DNA from: Pseudomonadota bacterium
GTDB taxonomy: Bacteria; Pseudomonadota; Gammaproteobacteria; Burkholderiales; Burkholderiaceae_C
NCBI GenBank assembly: GCA_018241225.1
Contig: JAFEEG010000023.1
Coordinates: 1-64,000, forward strand
Direction of reading: 5' to 3'
Length of the DNA stretch: 64,000 nucleotides
Positions 17,736 through 26,299 of the stretch are shown piece after piece. Within the stretch, counting starts at the first letter, position 1; each line of letters begins with the position of its first letter. The notes beneath the pieces are model-generated. The model saw only the letters and a program-made list of their open reading frames with translations, had not been told where the DNA came from and ran no database searches. A program made the position numbers and the translations under genes.

Positions 17736-18632
17736 ATGGAAAACGAAGTCGACCCGAAGGTCCTGGCCGTCATTGAAGAAAAACGACTTTCAGGGCCACG
17801 CCTGAGCCCCGTCGACATCATCTCGAAGATGGGCGTGTTCGACGCACGCGAAAAACCTTTTGAATACGCCTGGCTGGCCTCGGGCGACAGCGTCATCGCG
17901 GCCCTGTGGGGCGAATACGTGAGCGTTGGCGCCAACGGCCGCTGGTTCTACCTGGAGTCGCTGAACGCCGAAGTGCGCCCCGGCGGCGATGCCCGCAGCG
18001 CAAGCCAGGCCCAGCGCGCGGAAGTTCGCCTGACCCTTCTCAAGCGCACCTTCGACGTGGGCCAGACCTTCCGGGTGGTCCTGCAGACCAACCGCATGGC
18101 CATCGAGGAAGCCGAGCGCAACAAGAACGCCAAGATTTCGGCGCGCGTGCGCGACGACGAGGAATGGCACGTGGCCAGTTGGCTGCCCGACACGCAGGTC
18201 GCGGTGCTGGTGCGCGGGCCGCGCGGCTGGTCGCCCTCCGACGAGGAGCTCAAGACGGCGCGCCGCTCGCATGTGCCGTCGGGCGCTGCTGGCACCGCCG
18301 GCCCGGCAGGCGAATCGGCAGCCGAAGACGTGGACGCAGCCGCCAAGGCCTACGTGCTGCGCCACTTCTCCAGCTACGGCTACCAGGCCGAAGACCTCGC
18401 CAGCCAGGACCTGGGCTACGACGTCGAGGTCAAGGACAAGAAAGGCGCAACGCTGCTGCGTGTTTGCGTTCGCGGTGCCTCGGTAGGCACGCCGCGCCGG
18501 CCCCTCACGGCCGCTGAAGAGCTCAGCGCCAAGGGCGAGAAGCTCTGGCGCCTGATCGTCGTGGCCGACCCGCTCAGCGGCGCGGCCCAGCACAAGATCT
18601 ACAAGTCCAGCGAGATTCCTCAGGAATCCTGA
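17736..18632 (+). CDS. hypothetical protein with a possible DUF3883/PD-(D/E)XK-like C-terminal domain
   Basis: Encodes about 298 residues from ATG 17736; a TTG two codons earlier is less likely. The N-terminal two thirds are not recognised. The C-terminal 100 residues, beginning at an AAKAYVLRHFSSYGYQAEDL helix and followed by LGYDVEVKDKKGATLLRVCVRG, resemble the NO-VEIN/DUF3883 type of restriction-endonuclease-like fold, where GYD starts the core strand. The expected ExK is weak (VRG instead of VKG), so nuclease activity is doubtful. A Gly/Ala-rich linker near residue 185-205 separates the two parts. Its 3' end overlaps the convergent racemase gene by 13 bases. Confidence 0.4.
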   Translation: MENEVDPKVLAVIEEKRLSGPRLSPVDIISKMGVFDAREKPFEYAWLASGDSVIAALWGEYVSVGANGRWFYLESLNAEVRPGGDARSASQAQRAEVRLTLLKRTFDVGQTFRVVLQTNRMAIEEAERNKNAKISARVRDDEEWHVASWLPDTQVAVLVRGPRGWSPSDEELKTARRSHVPSGAAGTAGPAGESAAEDVDAAAKAYVLRHFSSYGYQAEDLASQDLGYDVEVKDKKGATLLRVCVRGASVGTPRRPLTAAEELSAKGEKLWRLIVVADPLSGAAQHKIYKSSEIPQES

Positions 18633-19645
18633 GCCAGCGGGCGATAGCCCGGCGCATTGCCGGCCGGCCACCAGGCCCCTTCGCCCTGCGACGCAAAGGT
18701 GCCGCGTGCCACGTTGTGCGGATGGCGCGGCGCCTCGTCCAGGTCGAGCACGGGCGTCACGCATGCATCGGTCCCTGCAAACACCTGCTCCCATGCGTCG
18801 CGGCTTCGGGTTGCAACGCGCGCGGCAATGGCCTCGTGCAGCTCGGGCCAGCGCTTGCGGTCGTGCTGCCCGATCTCCAGCAGTTCGGGCGCGCCCAGCC
18901 GCTCGATGAACTGCGCGTAGAAGGGGCTTTCGATCGCGCCAACCGCGATCCATTTGTCGTCGGCACAGCGGTAGGTCCGGTAGAACGGTGCCCCGCCATC
19001 GAGCAGGTTGCTGCCGCGATCGTTGCCCCAAAGGCCCTGCGACTTGAAGCCGTAGATCATCGACATGAGCAGCGCGGCGCCGTCGGTCATGGCGGCATCC
19101 ACCACGACGCCCTGCCCTGTGCACCGCGCCTGCAGGATGGCGCACACCAGCCCGAAGGCCAGCAGCATGCCGCCGCCGCCGAAGTCGCCCACCAGGTTCA
19201 GCGGCGGCACCGGTGCGCCACCCGGCACGCCCACGGCATGGAGCGCACCGCTCAGGGCGATGTAGTTGATGTCGTGGCCTGCGGTGTGCGCCAACGGGCC
19301 CGCCTGGCCCCAGCCGGTCATGCGGCCGTAGACCAGCGCCGGCTGCACGCGCCGGCACGCCTGCGGGCCCAGGCCCAGGCGCTCCATCACACCGGGCCTG
19401 AAACCCTCGATCAGCGCGTCAGCCCCGGCGATGCGGGCCAGCGCCGTCTCGATGCCCTCGGGCGTCTTCAGGTCCAGCGCCAGGTGCTCGCGGCGGCGCC
19501 CCAGCGGGCCGCGCCGTGCCTTGCCGTCGTTGCGGCCGATGCACACCACCTTCGCCCCCATCTGGGCCAGCAGCATGGCGCAAAAAGGTGCCGGGCCCAG
19601 CCCAGCGAATTCGATCACCGTCACGCCGTCGAGCGGTCCTGCCAC
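18620..19645 (-). CDS. alpha-methylacyl-CoA racemase-like CaiB/BaiF family protein
   Basis: Encodes 341 residues from GTG 19645, chosen because AGGAG lies just upstream; longer in-frame starts run into the TetR gene region. The family III CoA-transferase fold is clear from GVTVIEFAGLGPAPFCAMLL. It has the racemase residues rather than a plain transferase set: GHDINY (His124) and GDFGGGGM (Asp154) sit 30 residues apart, as in mycobacterial MCR (His126/Asp156), and GAIESPFY supplies the later Glu. It would invert the alpha-methyl centre of branched acyl-CoAs so that they can enter beta-oxidation. It follows the TetR gene by 38 bases on the same strand and is probably co-transcribed. A CoA-transferase role cannot be excluded. 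Confidence 0.8.
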   Translation of the reverse strand: MAGPLDGVTVIEFAGLGPAPFCAMLLAQMGAKVVCIGRNDGKARRGPLGRRREHLALDLKTPEGIETALARIAGADALIEGFRPGVMERLGLGPQACRRVQPALVYGRMTGWGQAGPLAHTAGHDINYIALSGALHAVGVPGGAPVPPLNLVGDFGGGGMLLAFGLVCAILQARCTGQGVVVDAAMTDGAALLMSMIYGFKSQGLWGNDRGSNLLDGGAPFYRTYRCADDKWIAVGAIESPFYAQFIERLGAPELLEIGQHDRKRWPELHEAIAARVATRSRDAWEQVFAGTDACVTPVLDLDEAPRHPHNVARGTFASQGEGAWWPAGNAPGYRPLAQDS

Positions 19646-19683
19646 ACGAGTCTCCTCTTGGTCCTTGAACAAGAGGCATTGTT

Positions 19684-20379
19684 TCAACGCGGCGGCGTTC
19701 GCGCATGGTTCGTTCGAACGGTTTGCACGCGCAAATACAGGCACAGCGCCTGCGAAAGCTCCGTGTCCATGCGGCGGTCCGACAGGGTCAGCGGCCCCGG
19801 GTTGTTGATGGCCGCATTCACGATGGTGCCGAACATCATCTGGAAGCCGAAGCGGATGTGCAGGCGGCGCGCCTGCGCATCCGGCGCGTCGGCCCCCATC
19901 AAGCGTTCGATGCGCGGCACCAGGCCCTCGACGAACTCGTGGGTCATGCGCCGGAATGGCGCCCAGCCCGCGGCCTCGTCCTGGTGTTGCAGCAAGGTGG
20001 CGCGCAGCACGCCCTCGTGGCGCAGCACCCACAGGCGGGTGTTGCGCACCAGCACGGCCAGGGTGTCGTCCAGTGTCCAGTCGCCCTCGTCGAGTTCGGC
20101 CAGGCGCCGCTGCGAGGCCTGGCGGATGTCTTCCACGGCCAGTTTCTGCAGCGCGGCGAAGAACGCGTCCTTGCCCCGGAAGCGGCCGTAGAAGGCGCCT
20201 GTGGTGACCTCGGCCTGGGCGCACAGGTCCTGGATCGACATGGCCTCCAGCGGCCGCGTGCGCAGCAGCCTGCGGCCCGATTCGAGCAGGGCGTCGGCCG
20301 TGCGCTGCCCCTTCGAATAGCGGGGCGACAGGTAGCCGGCATGGCCCGCCAGCGCGGCCGGGCCGTTCGTTTTCTTCAT
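19684..20379 (-). CDS. TetR-family transcriptional regulator
   Basis: Encodes 231 residues. The N-terminal helix-turn-helix is typical: SKGQRTADALLESGRRLL, then MSIQDLCAQAEVTTGAFYGRFRGKDAFF. The C-terminal half is a helical ligand-binding domain. ATG 20379 is preceded by AAGGGA. It is divergent from the TauD-family gene, and the 117-base gap holds a perfect 16-bp palindrome (20446-20461) that is the obvious operator. It most likely represses itself, the racemase gene and the TauD/Bug pair, and perhaps the wider catabolic island, with an acyl-CoA or the acid as ligand. Confidence 0.9.
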   Translation of the reverse strand: MKKTNGPAALAGHAGYLSPRYSKGQRTADALLESGRRLLRTRPLEAMSIQDLCAQAEVTTGAFYGRFRGKDAFFAALQKLAVEDIRQASQRRLAELDEGDWTLDDTLAVLVRNTRLWVLRHEGVLRATLLQHQDEAAGWAPFRRMTHEFVEGLVPRIERLMGADAPDAQARRLHIRFGFQMMFGTIVNAAINNPGPLTLSDRRMDTELSQALCLYLRVQTVRTNHARTPPR

Positions 20380-20445
20380 GGTTTTCCCTTGCAATTTTGC
20401 GCCTTGCGGTCTTGTGCGCGGCTTCATAGCATCCGTCACAAGAAA

Positions 20446-20461
20446 TGTAATGGCCATTACA
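20446..20461. promoter_or_regulatory. perfect 16-bp palindrome, likely TetR operator
   Basis: TGTAATGGCCATTACA is identical to its reverse complement. It lies between the divergent TetR and TauD-family genes, 67 bases from the TetR start and 36 bases from the TauD start. Size, symmetry and place fit a TetR dimer site. Confidence 0.7.
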
Positions 20462-20496
20462 AATCCAGCAAAGCACGAAGACCCGGAGACACACGC

Positions 20497-21411
20497 ATGA
20501 AGCACACCGACACCGCAACGCCCGAGCGCCCCGCCGCCATGGCCAAGGCCACCGAACCCGCATCCTTCACGCTGGAGCGCATCACGCCCGCCATCGGCGC
20601 CGAAGTGGGCGACATCGACCTGCGCGAAACGCTGGACGAGGCCACCATCGCCGCCCTGCGCCGCGCGCTGGTGGCCCACAAGGTGCTGGTGTTTCGCGAG
20701 CAGGACATCACGCCCGCCCAGCACGTCGCGCTGGCGCGCCGCTTCGGCGAGCTGGAAGTCCACCCGGTGTTCCCGCACCACGCAGACCACCCGGAGCTGG
20801 TGCTGCTTGGCGGCGACAACGACCAGCGCGGCAAGGAAAATCTTTATCACACCGACGTGTCGTGGCGCGAAGTGCCTTCGATGGGCTCCACGCTGCGCTG
20901 CGTGGTCTGCCCCGAGGGTGGCGGCGGCGACACCATCTGGGTGAACATGGTGCGCGCCTACGAGTGCCTGCCCGAGCACCGCAAGCAGCAGATCCAGGAC
21001 CTGCTGGCCGTGCACGACATCCTGCCGGCCTTCGGTTCGCGCATGACGCCCGAGCAGCGCGAGCAGGCTCGAAAGAAGTTTCCGCCGGTGGCCCACCCTG
21101 TGGTGCGCACGCACCCCGAAAGCGGCGAGAAGATCCTCTACGTCAACCCGGCCTTCACCACGCACCTGGCCAACTACATCGAGCACCACCAGCTGCGCGG
21201 TGGCTACGACTACCGCAGCGAGCAGACCGACCTGCTCGAATACCTGTACCGCCAGCCCGCCATTCCCGAATACCAGATGCGCCTGCGCTGGCGGCCCAAC
21301 ACCATCGCGTTCTGGGACAACCGCTCCACGCAGCACTACGCCATCCAGGACTACTTCCCGGCGGTGCGCCGGATGATGCGCGCCACCGTCATCGGTGATC
21401 GCCCCTTCTGA
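20497..21411 (+). CDS. TauD/TfdA-family 2-oxoglutarate-dependent dioxygenase
   Basis: Encodes 304 residues; ATG 20497 follows CGGAGAC. The iron ligands are clear: His and Asp in YHTDVSW (about residues 112-114) and the distal His in STQHYAIQDY near residue 280, followed by the RRMMRATVIGDRP arginine that binds 2-oxoglutarate. The N-terminal region matches the family (GAEVGDIDLRETLDE, ALVAHKVLVFREQDI). The family hydroxylates taurine, aryloxyalkanoates, alkyl sulfates and related acids. Here it sits between a TetR gene and a Bug solute receptor in an acyl-CoA catabolic island, so it may start breakdown of the imported acid. The exact substrate is unknown. Confidence 0.88.
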   Translation: MKHTDTATPERPAAMAKATEPASFTLERITPAIGAEVGDIDLRETLDEATIAALRRALVAHKVLVFREQDITPAQHVALARRFGELEVHPVFPHHADHPELVLLGGDNDQRGKENLYHTDVSWREVPSMGSTLRCVVCPEGGGGDTIWVNMVRAYECLPEHRKQQIQDLLAVHDILPAFGSRMTPEQREQARKKFPPVAHPVVRTHPESGEKILYVNPAFTTHLANYIEHHQLRGGYDYRSEQTDLLEYLYRQPAIPEYQMRLRWRPNTIAFWDNRSTQHYAIQDYFPAVRRMMRATVIGDRPF

Positions 21412-21436
21412 AGCCAGCCCGCGGAGACGACCGATC

Positions 21437-22417
21437 ATGCGAAGCCTCAAGACAACGCTCACCAGCCTTGGCCTGGCCCTGGGATTGACCGCCGCTGCAG
21501 CAGCAGCCGACGCCTGGCCGAGCAAGCCCATCACCATGGTGCTGCCCTTCCCCGCCGGTGGCGCTGCCGACGTGGTGGCACGCTCGCTGGCCGAGGAAAT
21601 GAGCCACAGGCTGGGCCAGCCGGTGCTCATCGACAACCGCGCGGGTGCCAGTGGCATCGTGGGCGCCAACCTGGTGGCCAAGGCGCCGGCAGACGGCTAC
21701 ACGCTGCTTTTCACCTCCACGCTGCCGATCATGACCAACCAGTTCATGTACAGCCGCCTGCCCTACGACCCGCGCAAGGACTTTGCATACATCTCGCAGG
21801 TCGCCACCGGCAACCTGGTACTGGCGGTCAACCCGTCGGTGCCAGCAAAGAGCGTGAAGGAGTTCGTGGCCTGGGCCGCGCAGAACAAGGGCAAGGTCAA
21901 CTACGGCTCGTGGAGCGTGGGCTCGTACCCGCACCTGGCCGGCGCCTTCATGAGCAAATCCAAGGGCCTGGAGATGAACCACATCGCCTACAAGGGCGAG
22001 GCACCCATGCTGCAGGACCTGATCGGCGGCACGATCCCCATGGCCATCGGCACCTGGGGCTCGATGCGGGCCTATATCGAGACTGGCAAGCTGCGCGCCC
22101 TGGCCGTGACCGGCGACAGACGCCTGGACGCCCTGCCCGACACGCCCACCTTCGCACAGGCGGGCCTCACCGAGGCCGAATACAAGCCCATCGGCTGGCT
22201 GGTGCTGGCCGCGCCTGCGGCCACGCCTGCACCCATCGTGGCGCGCCTGGAGCGCGAAGCCATGGCGGCGGCCAATTCCACCGCCGTCAAGGCACGCCTG
22301 CAACTGGCGGGGCTGGAGCCCATTGCCGGTTCGGCCGCGCAGTTTCGCAGCGAATACGACGCGGCCATGCCAGTGCTCGAACGCGTGGTGCGCCTGGCCG
22401 GCGCGCGAGCGGAATAG
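21437..22417 (+). CDS. Bug-family (TctC-like) periplasmic solute-binding protein
   Basis: Encodes 326 residues from ATG 21437 with GCGGAGAC upstream. Residues 1-25 are a signal peptide (LGLALGLTAAAAAADAWP). The mature protein follows the tripartite tricarboxylate receptor pattern: WPSKPITMVLPFPAGGAADVVAR, IDNRAGASGIVGA, ADGYTLLF and LRALAVTGDRRLDALPDTPTFAQAG. Bug proteins bind carboxylates in the periplasm, usually through a carboxylate with two water bridges; many lack a dedicated transporter. It starts 26 bases after the TauD-family gene and is closed by a strong terminator, so the two form a short operon. The ligand is probably the island's acid substrate. Confidence 0.9.
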   Translation: MRSLKTTLTSLGLALGLTAAAAAADAWPSKPITMVLPFPAGGAADVVARSLAEEMSHRLGQPVLIDNRAGASGIVGANLVAKAPADGYTLLFTSTLPIMTNQFMYSRLPYDPRKDFAYISQVATGNLVLAVNPSVPAKSVKEFVAWAAQNKGKVNYGSWSVGSYPHLAGAFMSKSKGLEMNHIAYKGEAPMLQDLIGGTIPMAIGTWGSMRAYIETGKLRALAVTGDRRLDALPDTPTFAQAGLTEAEYKPIGWLVLAAPAATPAPIVARLEREAMAAANSTAVKARLQLAGLEPIAGSAAQFRSEYDAAMPVLERVVRLAGARAE

Positions 22418-22434
22418 CGAAGAAGACAGCACCG

Positions 22435-22460
22435 AAAAGCCGGCACCACGCCGGCTTTTT
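22435..22460 (+). terminator. strong intrinsic terminator after the Bug gene
   Basis: A perfect ten-base stem (AAAAGCCGGC with GCCGGCTTTT), a five-base loop (ACCAC) and a run of five T. It separates the TauD/Bug transcript from the acyl-CoA ligase gene downstream. Confidence 0.9.
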
Positions 22461-22594
22461 CATTTGGAGCGAGCGGCGCTAGTCCGTTCGAACCACCCGG
22501 GCGCGCCTTGCGATTACTCCATTCGACCGCAGACGCGCACGCCCCTCTTTTCGAGAATCCTTTCACCAACTCCAAGAACGCACGGAGACAACGC

Positions 22595-24151
22595 ATGTAC
22601 CTGACCCAAGGCCTGCATCGATCGCTGCAACTGCAGCCTGAACGCACCGCCACCCACTTCCGCGGCCGTTACCGCACCTATCGCGAGTTCGGCGACCGCG
22701 TGGCGCGCCTGGCCGGTGCCCTGCAGAAACTGGGCATGCGGGCCAACGAGCGCGTGAGCATGCTCGCCCTGAACTCCGACCACTACCTCGAATACATGAT
22801 GGGCGTGTGGTGGGGCGGCGGCGTGCTCAACCCGGTCAACATCCGCTGGAGCGTGCCCGAGATCGTCTATTCGCTGGACGACTGCGACACCGGCATCCTC
22901 CTCATCGACGACCACTTCCTGCGCATGGCCGAGGGCATTGCGCAGCGCGCCCGGCGCAAGCCCGTGTTCATCTACGCTGGCGAGGGCCAGACCCCGGCCG
23001 GCATGCTGGGCTTGGAGGCGCTCATTGCCGAGACGGCGCCGGTGGAAGACGCCGGCCGCGGCGGCAACGACCTGGCGGCCATCATGTACACCGGCGGCAC
23101 CACCGGCATGCCCAAGGGCGTGATGCAGTCGCACCTGAACCTGTGGGCCTCGGGTGTGCAGCGCGCGGCCGACTCGGCGCTGGTGCGCAATTCCATCACC
23201 CTGCATGCGGCACCGCTGTTCCACACCGCGGCCATGGCACGCGCGGTGATGCAGTTCGCCGCGGGAGAAGCGCATGCGGTGATCCCCATGTTCGATGCCC
23301 GCGAAGTGCTTGAGACCATCGAGCGCGAGAAGGTGGCCGAGCTGCTGCTGGTGCCCACCATGATCCATGCGCTGCTGATGCACCCGGACTTCGACAAGTA
23401 CGACATCAGCAGCCTGCGCCGCATGGCCTACGGCGCCTCGCCCATCTCGGCCGCCGTGCTGGAGCTGGCCATGGACCGAATGCCGCAGGTGGAGTTCTTC
23501 CATGCCTACGGCCTGACCGAGGCATCGCCCGTGGTGTCGGTCAATCCGCCGGAGAACCACCGCGAGCAGGGTCGCGAAAGCGGCCTGTACCGCTCGGCCG
23601 GCAAGCCCTGCTTCGGCATCCACGTAAAGGTGGTGGACGACCACGGCCAGGAAGTGCCGCGCGGCGAAGTCGGCGAGATCATCCTGCGCGGCGCCAACGT
23701 GATGCAGGGCTACTGGAACAAGCCCGAGGAAACCGCGGCCGTGCTCAAGAAAGGCTGGCTGCACACCGGCGACGGCGCCTACATGAACGACGAGGGCTAC
23801 CTGTTCATCGTCGACCGCATGAAGGACATGATCGTCTCGGGCGGCGAGAACGTGTTCTCCGCGGAAGTCGAGAACGCCCTGGCCCGCCACCCCGCCGTGG
23901 CCATGTGCGCCGTCATCGGCATCCCCGACGAGCGCTGGGGCGAGGCGGTGCATGCGCTGGTGGTCGCCAAGCCCGGCGCCTCGGCCACCGAGGAAGAGAT
24001 CCGCGCCCACTGCCGCGAGCTCATCGCTGGCTACAAGTGCCCCAAGACCGTGGAGTTCCGCAGCGAGCTGCCGCTGTCGGGGGCCGGAAAGATCCTGAAG
24101 AAAGACCTGCGCGCGCCCTTCTGGCAAGGCCGCACGCGGGCCGTCAACTGA
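22595..24151 (+). CDS. acyl-CoA ligase (AMP-forming)
   Basis: Encodes 518 residues from ATG 22595, preceded by CGGAGAC. It belongs to the ANL superfamily. The P-loop YTGGTTGMPKGV lies near residue 170, the A5 motif FFHAYGLTEASP near 305, the hinge region LFIVDRMKDMIVSGGENV near 410-425, and the C-terminal lysine motif LPLSGAGKILKKDLR near 500. It activates a carboxylic acid to its acyl-CoA with ATP, the entry step for the beta-oxidation enzymes that follow on the same strand. Chain or ring preference cannot be read from the sequence. It begins 134 bases after the terminator, so it probably has its own promoter. Confidence 0.9.
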   Translation: MYLTQGLHRSLQLQPERTATHFRGRYRTYREFGDRVARLAGALQKLGMRANERVSMLALNSDHYLEYMMGVWWGGGVLNPVNIRWSVPEIVYSLDDCDTGILLIDDHFLRMAEGIAQRARRKPVFIYAGEGQTPAGMLGLEALIAETAPVEDAGRGGNDLAAIMYTGGTTGMPKGVMQSHLNLWASGVQRAADSALVRNSITLHAAPLFHTAAMARAVMQFAAGEAHAVIPMFDAREVLETIEREKVAELLLVPTMIHALLMHPDFDKYDISSLRRMAYGASPISAAVLELAMDRMPQVEFFHAYGLTEASPVVSVNPPENHREQGRESGLYRSAGKPCFGIHVKVVDDHGQEVPRGEVGEIILRGANVMQGYWNKPEETAAVLKKGWLHTGDGAYMNDEGYLFIVDRMKDMIVSGGENVFSAEVENALARHPAVAMCAVIGIPDERWGEAVHALVVAKPGASATEEEIRAHCRELIAGYKCPKTVEFRSELPLSGAGKILKKDLRAPFWQGRTRAVN

Positions 24152-24209
24152 CCCGGCCCGCGAGGGCTTCCCACCACCTCCCTCCTGGGATTCACAAGGA
24201 AATCAAGTC

Positions 24210-25397
24210 ATGAGCAACAAAGTCGTCGTCGCCGGGGTCGGAATGATCCCTTTCACCAAGCCTGGCGCGAGCGAGGACTATCACGTCATGGGCGCGCAGG
24301 CCGCCAAGGCCGCGCTGGCCGACGCCGGCATCGACTACGCGCTGGTGCAGCAGGCCTACGTGGGCTATGTATTCGGCGACTCCACCTCGGGCCAGGCCGC
24401 CATCTACGGCGTGGGCCTCACGGGCATCCCGGTGGTCAACGTCAACAACAACTGCGCCACAGGCTCCACCGCCCTCTTCCTGGCACGCCAGGCGGTGGAA
24501 AGCGGCGCCGTCGAATGCGCCATTGCACTGGGCTTCGAGCAGATGGTGCCCGGTGCGCTCAAGGGTGCCTACACCGACCGCCCCGGTCCCATGGAGCGCT
24601 TTGCCAATGTGATGAGCGAGGTGCAGGGCTTCGACGAGCATGCCCCGCGCGCCGCCCAGTTCTTCGGCGGTGCCGGCCGCGCCTACATGCAGGAGCACGG
24701 CATTTCGCGCGAGACCTTCGCGCGCATCTCGGTCAAGGCGCGCCGCCATGCCGCCAACAACCCCTTCGCCGTGTTCCGCAACACCGTGACGCTGGACGAG
24801 GTGCTGGCCGCGCCCACCGTGTTCGATCCGCTCACCCGCCTGCAGTGCTGCCCGCCCACCTGCGGCGCAGCGGCGGCCATCATCTGCTCCGAGACCTTTG
24901 CCAAGCGCCACGGCCTGGACACCCGCGTGGTGATTGCCGCGCAGGCCATGACCACCGACCGCAACAGCAGCTTCGACGAAGCCGACATGCGCAAGGTAGT
25001 GGGCTACGACATGACCGCCGCCGCCAGGCTGGTGTACGAGAAGGCCGGCGTGGACCCGCGCGACATCAACGTGGTGGAACTGCACGACTGCTTCACCGCC
25101 AACGAACTGATCACCTACGAGGGCCTGGGCCTCACGCCCGAAGGCACGGCCGAGAAGTTCATCCTGGACGGAGACAACACCTACGGCGGCCGCGTGGTCA
25201 CCAATCCCTCGGGCGGCCTGCTGTCCAAGGGCCACCCGCTGGGTGCCACCGGCCTGGCGCAGTGTGCCGAGCTGGTGTGGCAGTTGCGCGGCGCGGCCGA
25301 GAAGCGCCAGGTGGAAGGCGCACGCATGGCCCTGCAGCACAACCTGGGCCTGGGCGGCGCCTGCGTCGTCACGCTCTACCAGAAGCAGGCCGCCTGA
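24210..25397 (+). CDS. thiolase of the lipid-transfer/SCP-x type
   Basis: Encodes 395 residues. The nucleophile Cys82 sits in NNNCATGS, the SCP-x/Ltp-type context rather than the FadA-type one. Other thiolase landmarks are ELHDCFTANELITYEGLG and GHPLGATGLAQCAEL (catalytic His near 340). A CxxC-like TRLQCCPPTCGAAAA segment is typical of this subfamily. It cleaves a 3-ketoacyl-CoA with CoA; members of this class act on bulky or alpha-branched substrates such as steroid side chains, sometimes as a retro-aldolase with a DUF35 partner. No DUF35 gene is nearby. It precedes two MaoC genes by three bases and is part of a long operon. Confidence 0.88.
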   Translation: MSNKVVVAGVGMIPFTKPGASEDYHVMGAQAAKAALADAGIDYALVQQAYVGYVFGDSTSGQAAIYGVGLTGIPVVNVNNNCATGSTALFLARQAVESGAVECAIALGFEQMVPGALKGAYTDRPGPMERFANVMSEVQGFDEHAPRAAQFFGGAGRAYMQEHGISRETFARISVKARRHAANNPFAVFRNTVTLDEVLAAPTVFDPLTRLQCCPPTCGAAAAIICSETFAKRHGLDTRVVIAAQAMTTDRNSSFDEADMRKVVGYDMTAAARLVYEKAGVDPRDINVVELHDCFTANELITYEGLGLTPEGTAEKFILDGDNTYGGRVVTNPSGGLLSKGHPLGATGLAQCAELVWQLRGAAEKRQVEGARMALQHNLGLGGACVVTLYQKQAA

Positions 25398-25399
25398 AC

Positions 25400-25843
25400 A
25401 TGATCGACACCAAGCACATCGGCGCGGTGGTGGCGCGGCACAGCGTGGAGGTGGAGGCGGGTCGCCTTCGCTTCTTCGCCAAGGCCATCGGCCAGGGCGA
25501 CCCGGTCTACAGCGACCTGGAGGCGGCCAAGGCCGCGGGGCACCCCGCCTTGCCGGTGCCGCCCACCTTCCTGTTCTGCCTGGACATGGACCAGCCCAAC
25601 CCGCGCGCCACCATGGAGCTGCTGGGCATCGACATCGGCCGCGTGCTGCATGGCGAGCAGCGCTTCGACTACCACCGCATGGCCTACGCCGGCGAGCGCC
25701 TGACCTTCGAGACGCGCATTGCCGACATCTACGCCAAGAAAGGCGGCGCCATGGAATTCGTGGTGCGCGAGACCCGCGTGACCAACCAGGCCGGCCAGGC
25801 CGTGGCCGAGCTGCGCGGGACCATCGTCGTTCGCAATGCCTGA
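25400..25843 (+). CDS. MaoC-like hydratase, N-terminal (FAS1-DH) type
   Basis: Encodes 147 residues, starting two bases after the thiolase stop. It has a single hot-dog fold of the MaoC_dehydrat_N type: VEAGRLRFFAKAIGQGDPVYSD, AAGHPALPVPPTFLF, HGEQRFDYHRMAYAGERLTFETRI. This half usually lacks the full catalytic Asp/His set and pairs with a second MaoC subunit. The next gene is exactly such a partner, so the two likely form a heteromeric enoyl-CoA hydratase, as described for ChsH1/ChsH2 in steroid side-chain breakdown. Confidence 0.82.
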   Translation: MIDTKHIGAVVARHSVEVEAGRLRFFAKAIGQGDPVYSDLEAAKAAGHPALPVPPTFLFCLDMDQPNPRATMELLGIDIGRVLHGEQRFDYHRMAYAGERLTFETRIADIYAKKGGAMEFVVRETRVTNQAGQAVAELRGTIVVRNA

Positions 25844-25856
25844 GGACACCGACATC

Positions 25857-26273
25857 ATGCAAGCGCTTCACTACGAAACCATCGCGGTCGGCAGCGAGCT
25901 GCCCAACTTCACCACCCCGGCCCTGAGCCGACTCACGCTGGCCCTGTACGCCGGCGCCTCGGGCGACCACAACCCGATCCACGTCGACATCGACTTCGCC
26001 CGGCGCGCCGGCATGCCCGACGTGTTTGCGCACGGCATGTTGAGCATGGGCTACCTGGGCCGGCTGCTAACCAACTGGGTGCCCCAGCGCGCCATCCGCA
26101 GCTTTGCAGTGCGCTTTGTCGCCATCACCCACGTGGGCGACGCCGTGACCTGCAGCGGCCGCGTGGTCGAGAAGAACGATGCCAGGCGCGAGCTGCGCGT
26201 CGAAGTCACCACCCGCAATGCCGCGGGCGAAATCAAATTGTCCGGTGAGGCCCTGGTGGCCCTGGACGCCTGA
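25857..26273 (+). CDS. MaoC-family enoyl-CoA hydratase, catalytic subunit
   Basis: Encodes 138 residues. ATG 25857 is preferred over ATG 25836 because GAGGA lies nine bases before it, while 25836 overlaps the upstream stop. The hydratase-2 motif is intact: SGDHNPIHVDIDFARRAG, with Asp and His near residues 36 and 41, then FAHGMLSMGYLGRLL. It would add water to a 2-enoyl-CoA, probably as a heteromer with the preceding protein. The product could go to the SDR encoded 26 bases downstream. Confidence 0.85.
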   Translation: MQALHYETIAVGSELPNFTTPALSRLTLALYAGASGDHNPIHVDIDFARRAGMPDVFAHGMLSMGYLGRLLTNWVPQRAIRSFAVRFVAITHVGDAVTCSGRVVEKNDARRELRVEVTTRNAAGEIKLSGEALVALDA

Positions 26274-26299
26274 ACCACCCCAAAGAAGGAATCATCACC

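Noticed and set aside
20371..20496. Possible sigma54 promoter in the TetR/TauD gap
   Set aside because: No GG-N10-GC pair with the right flanks was found; the palindrome alone explains the region.
18620..20563. A 647-codon minus-strand frame that would extend the racemase into the TetR region
   Set aside because: The N-terminal extension is a shadow of the TetR gene in another frame; GTG 19645 has AGGAG at the right distance.
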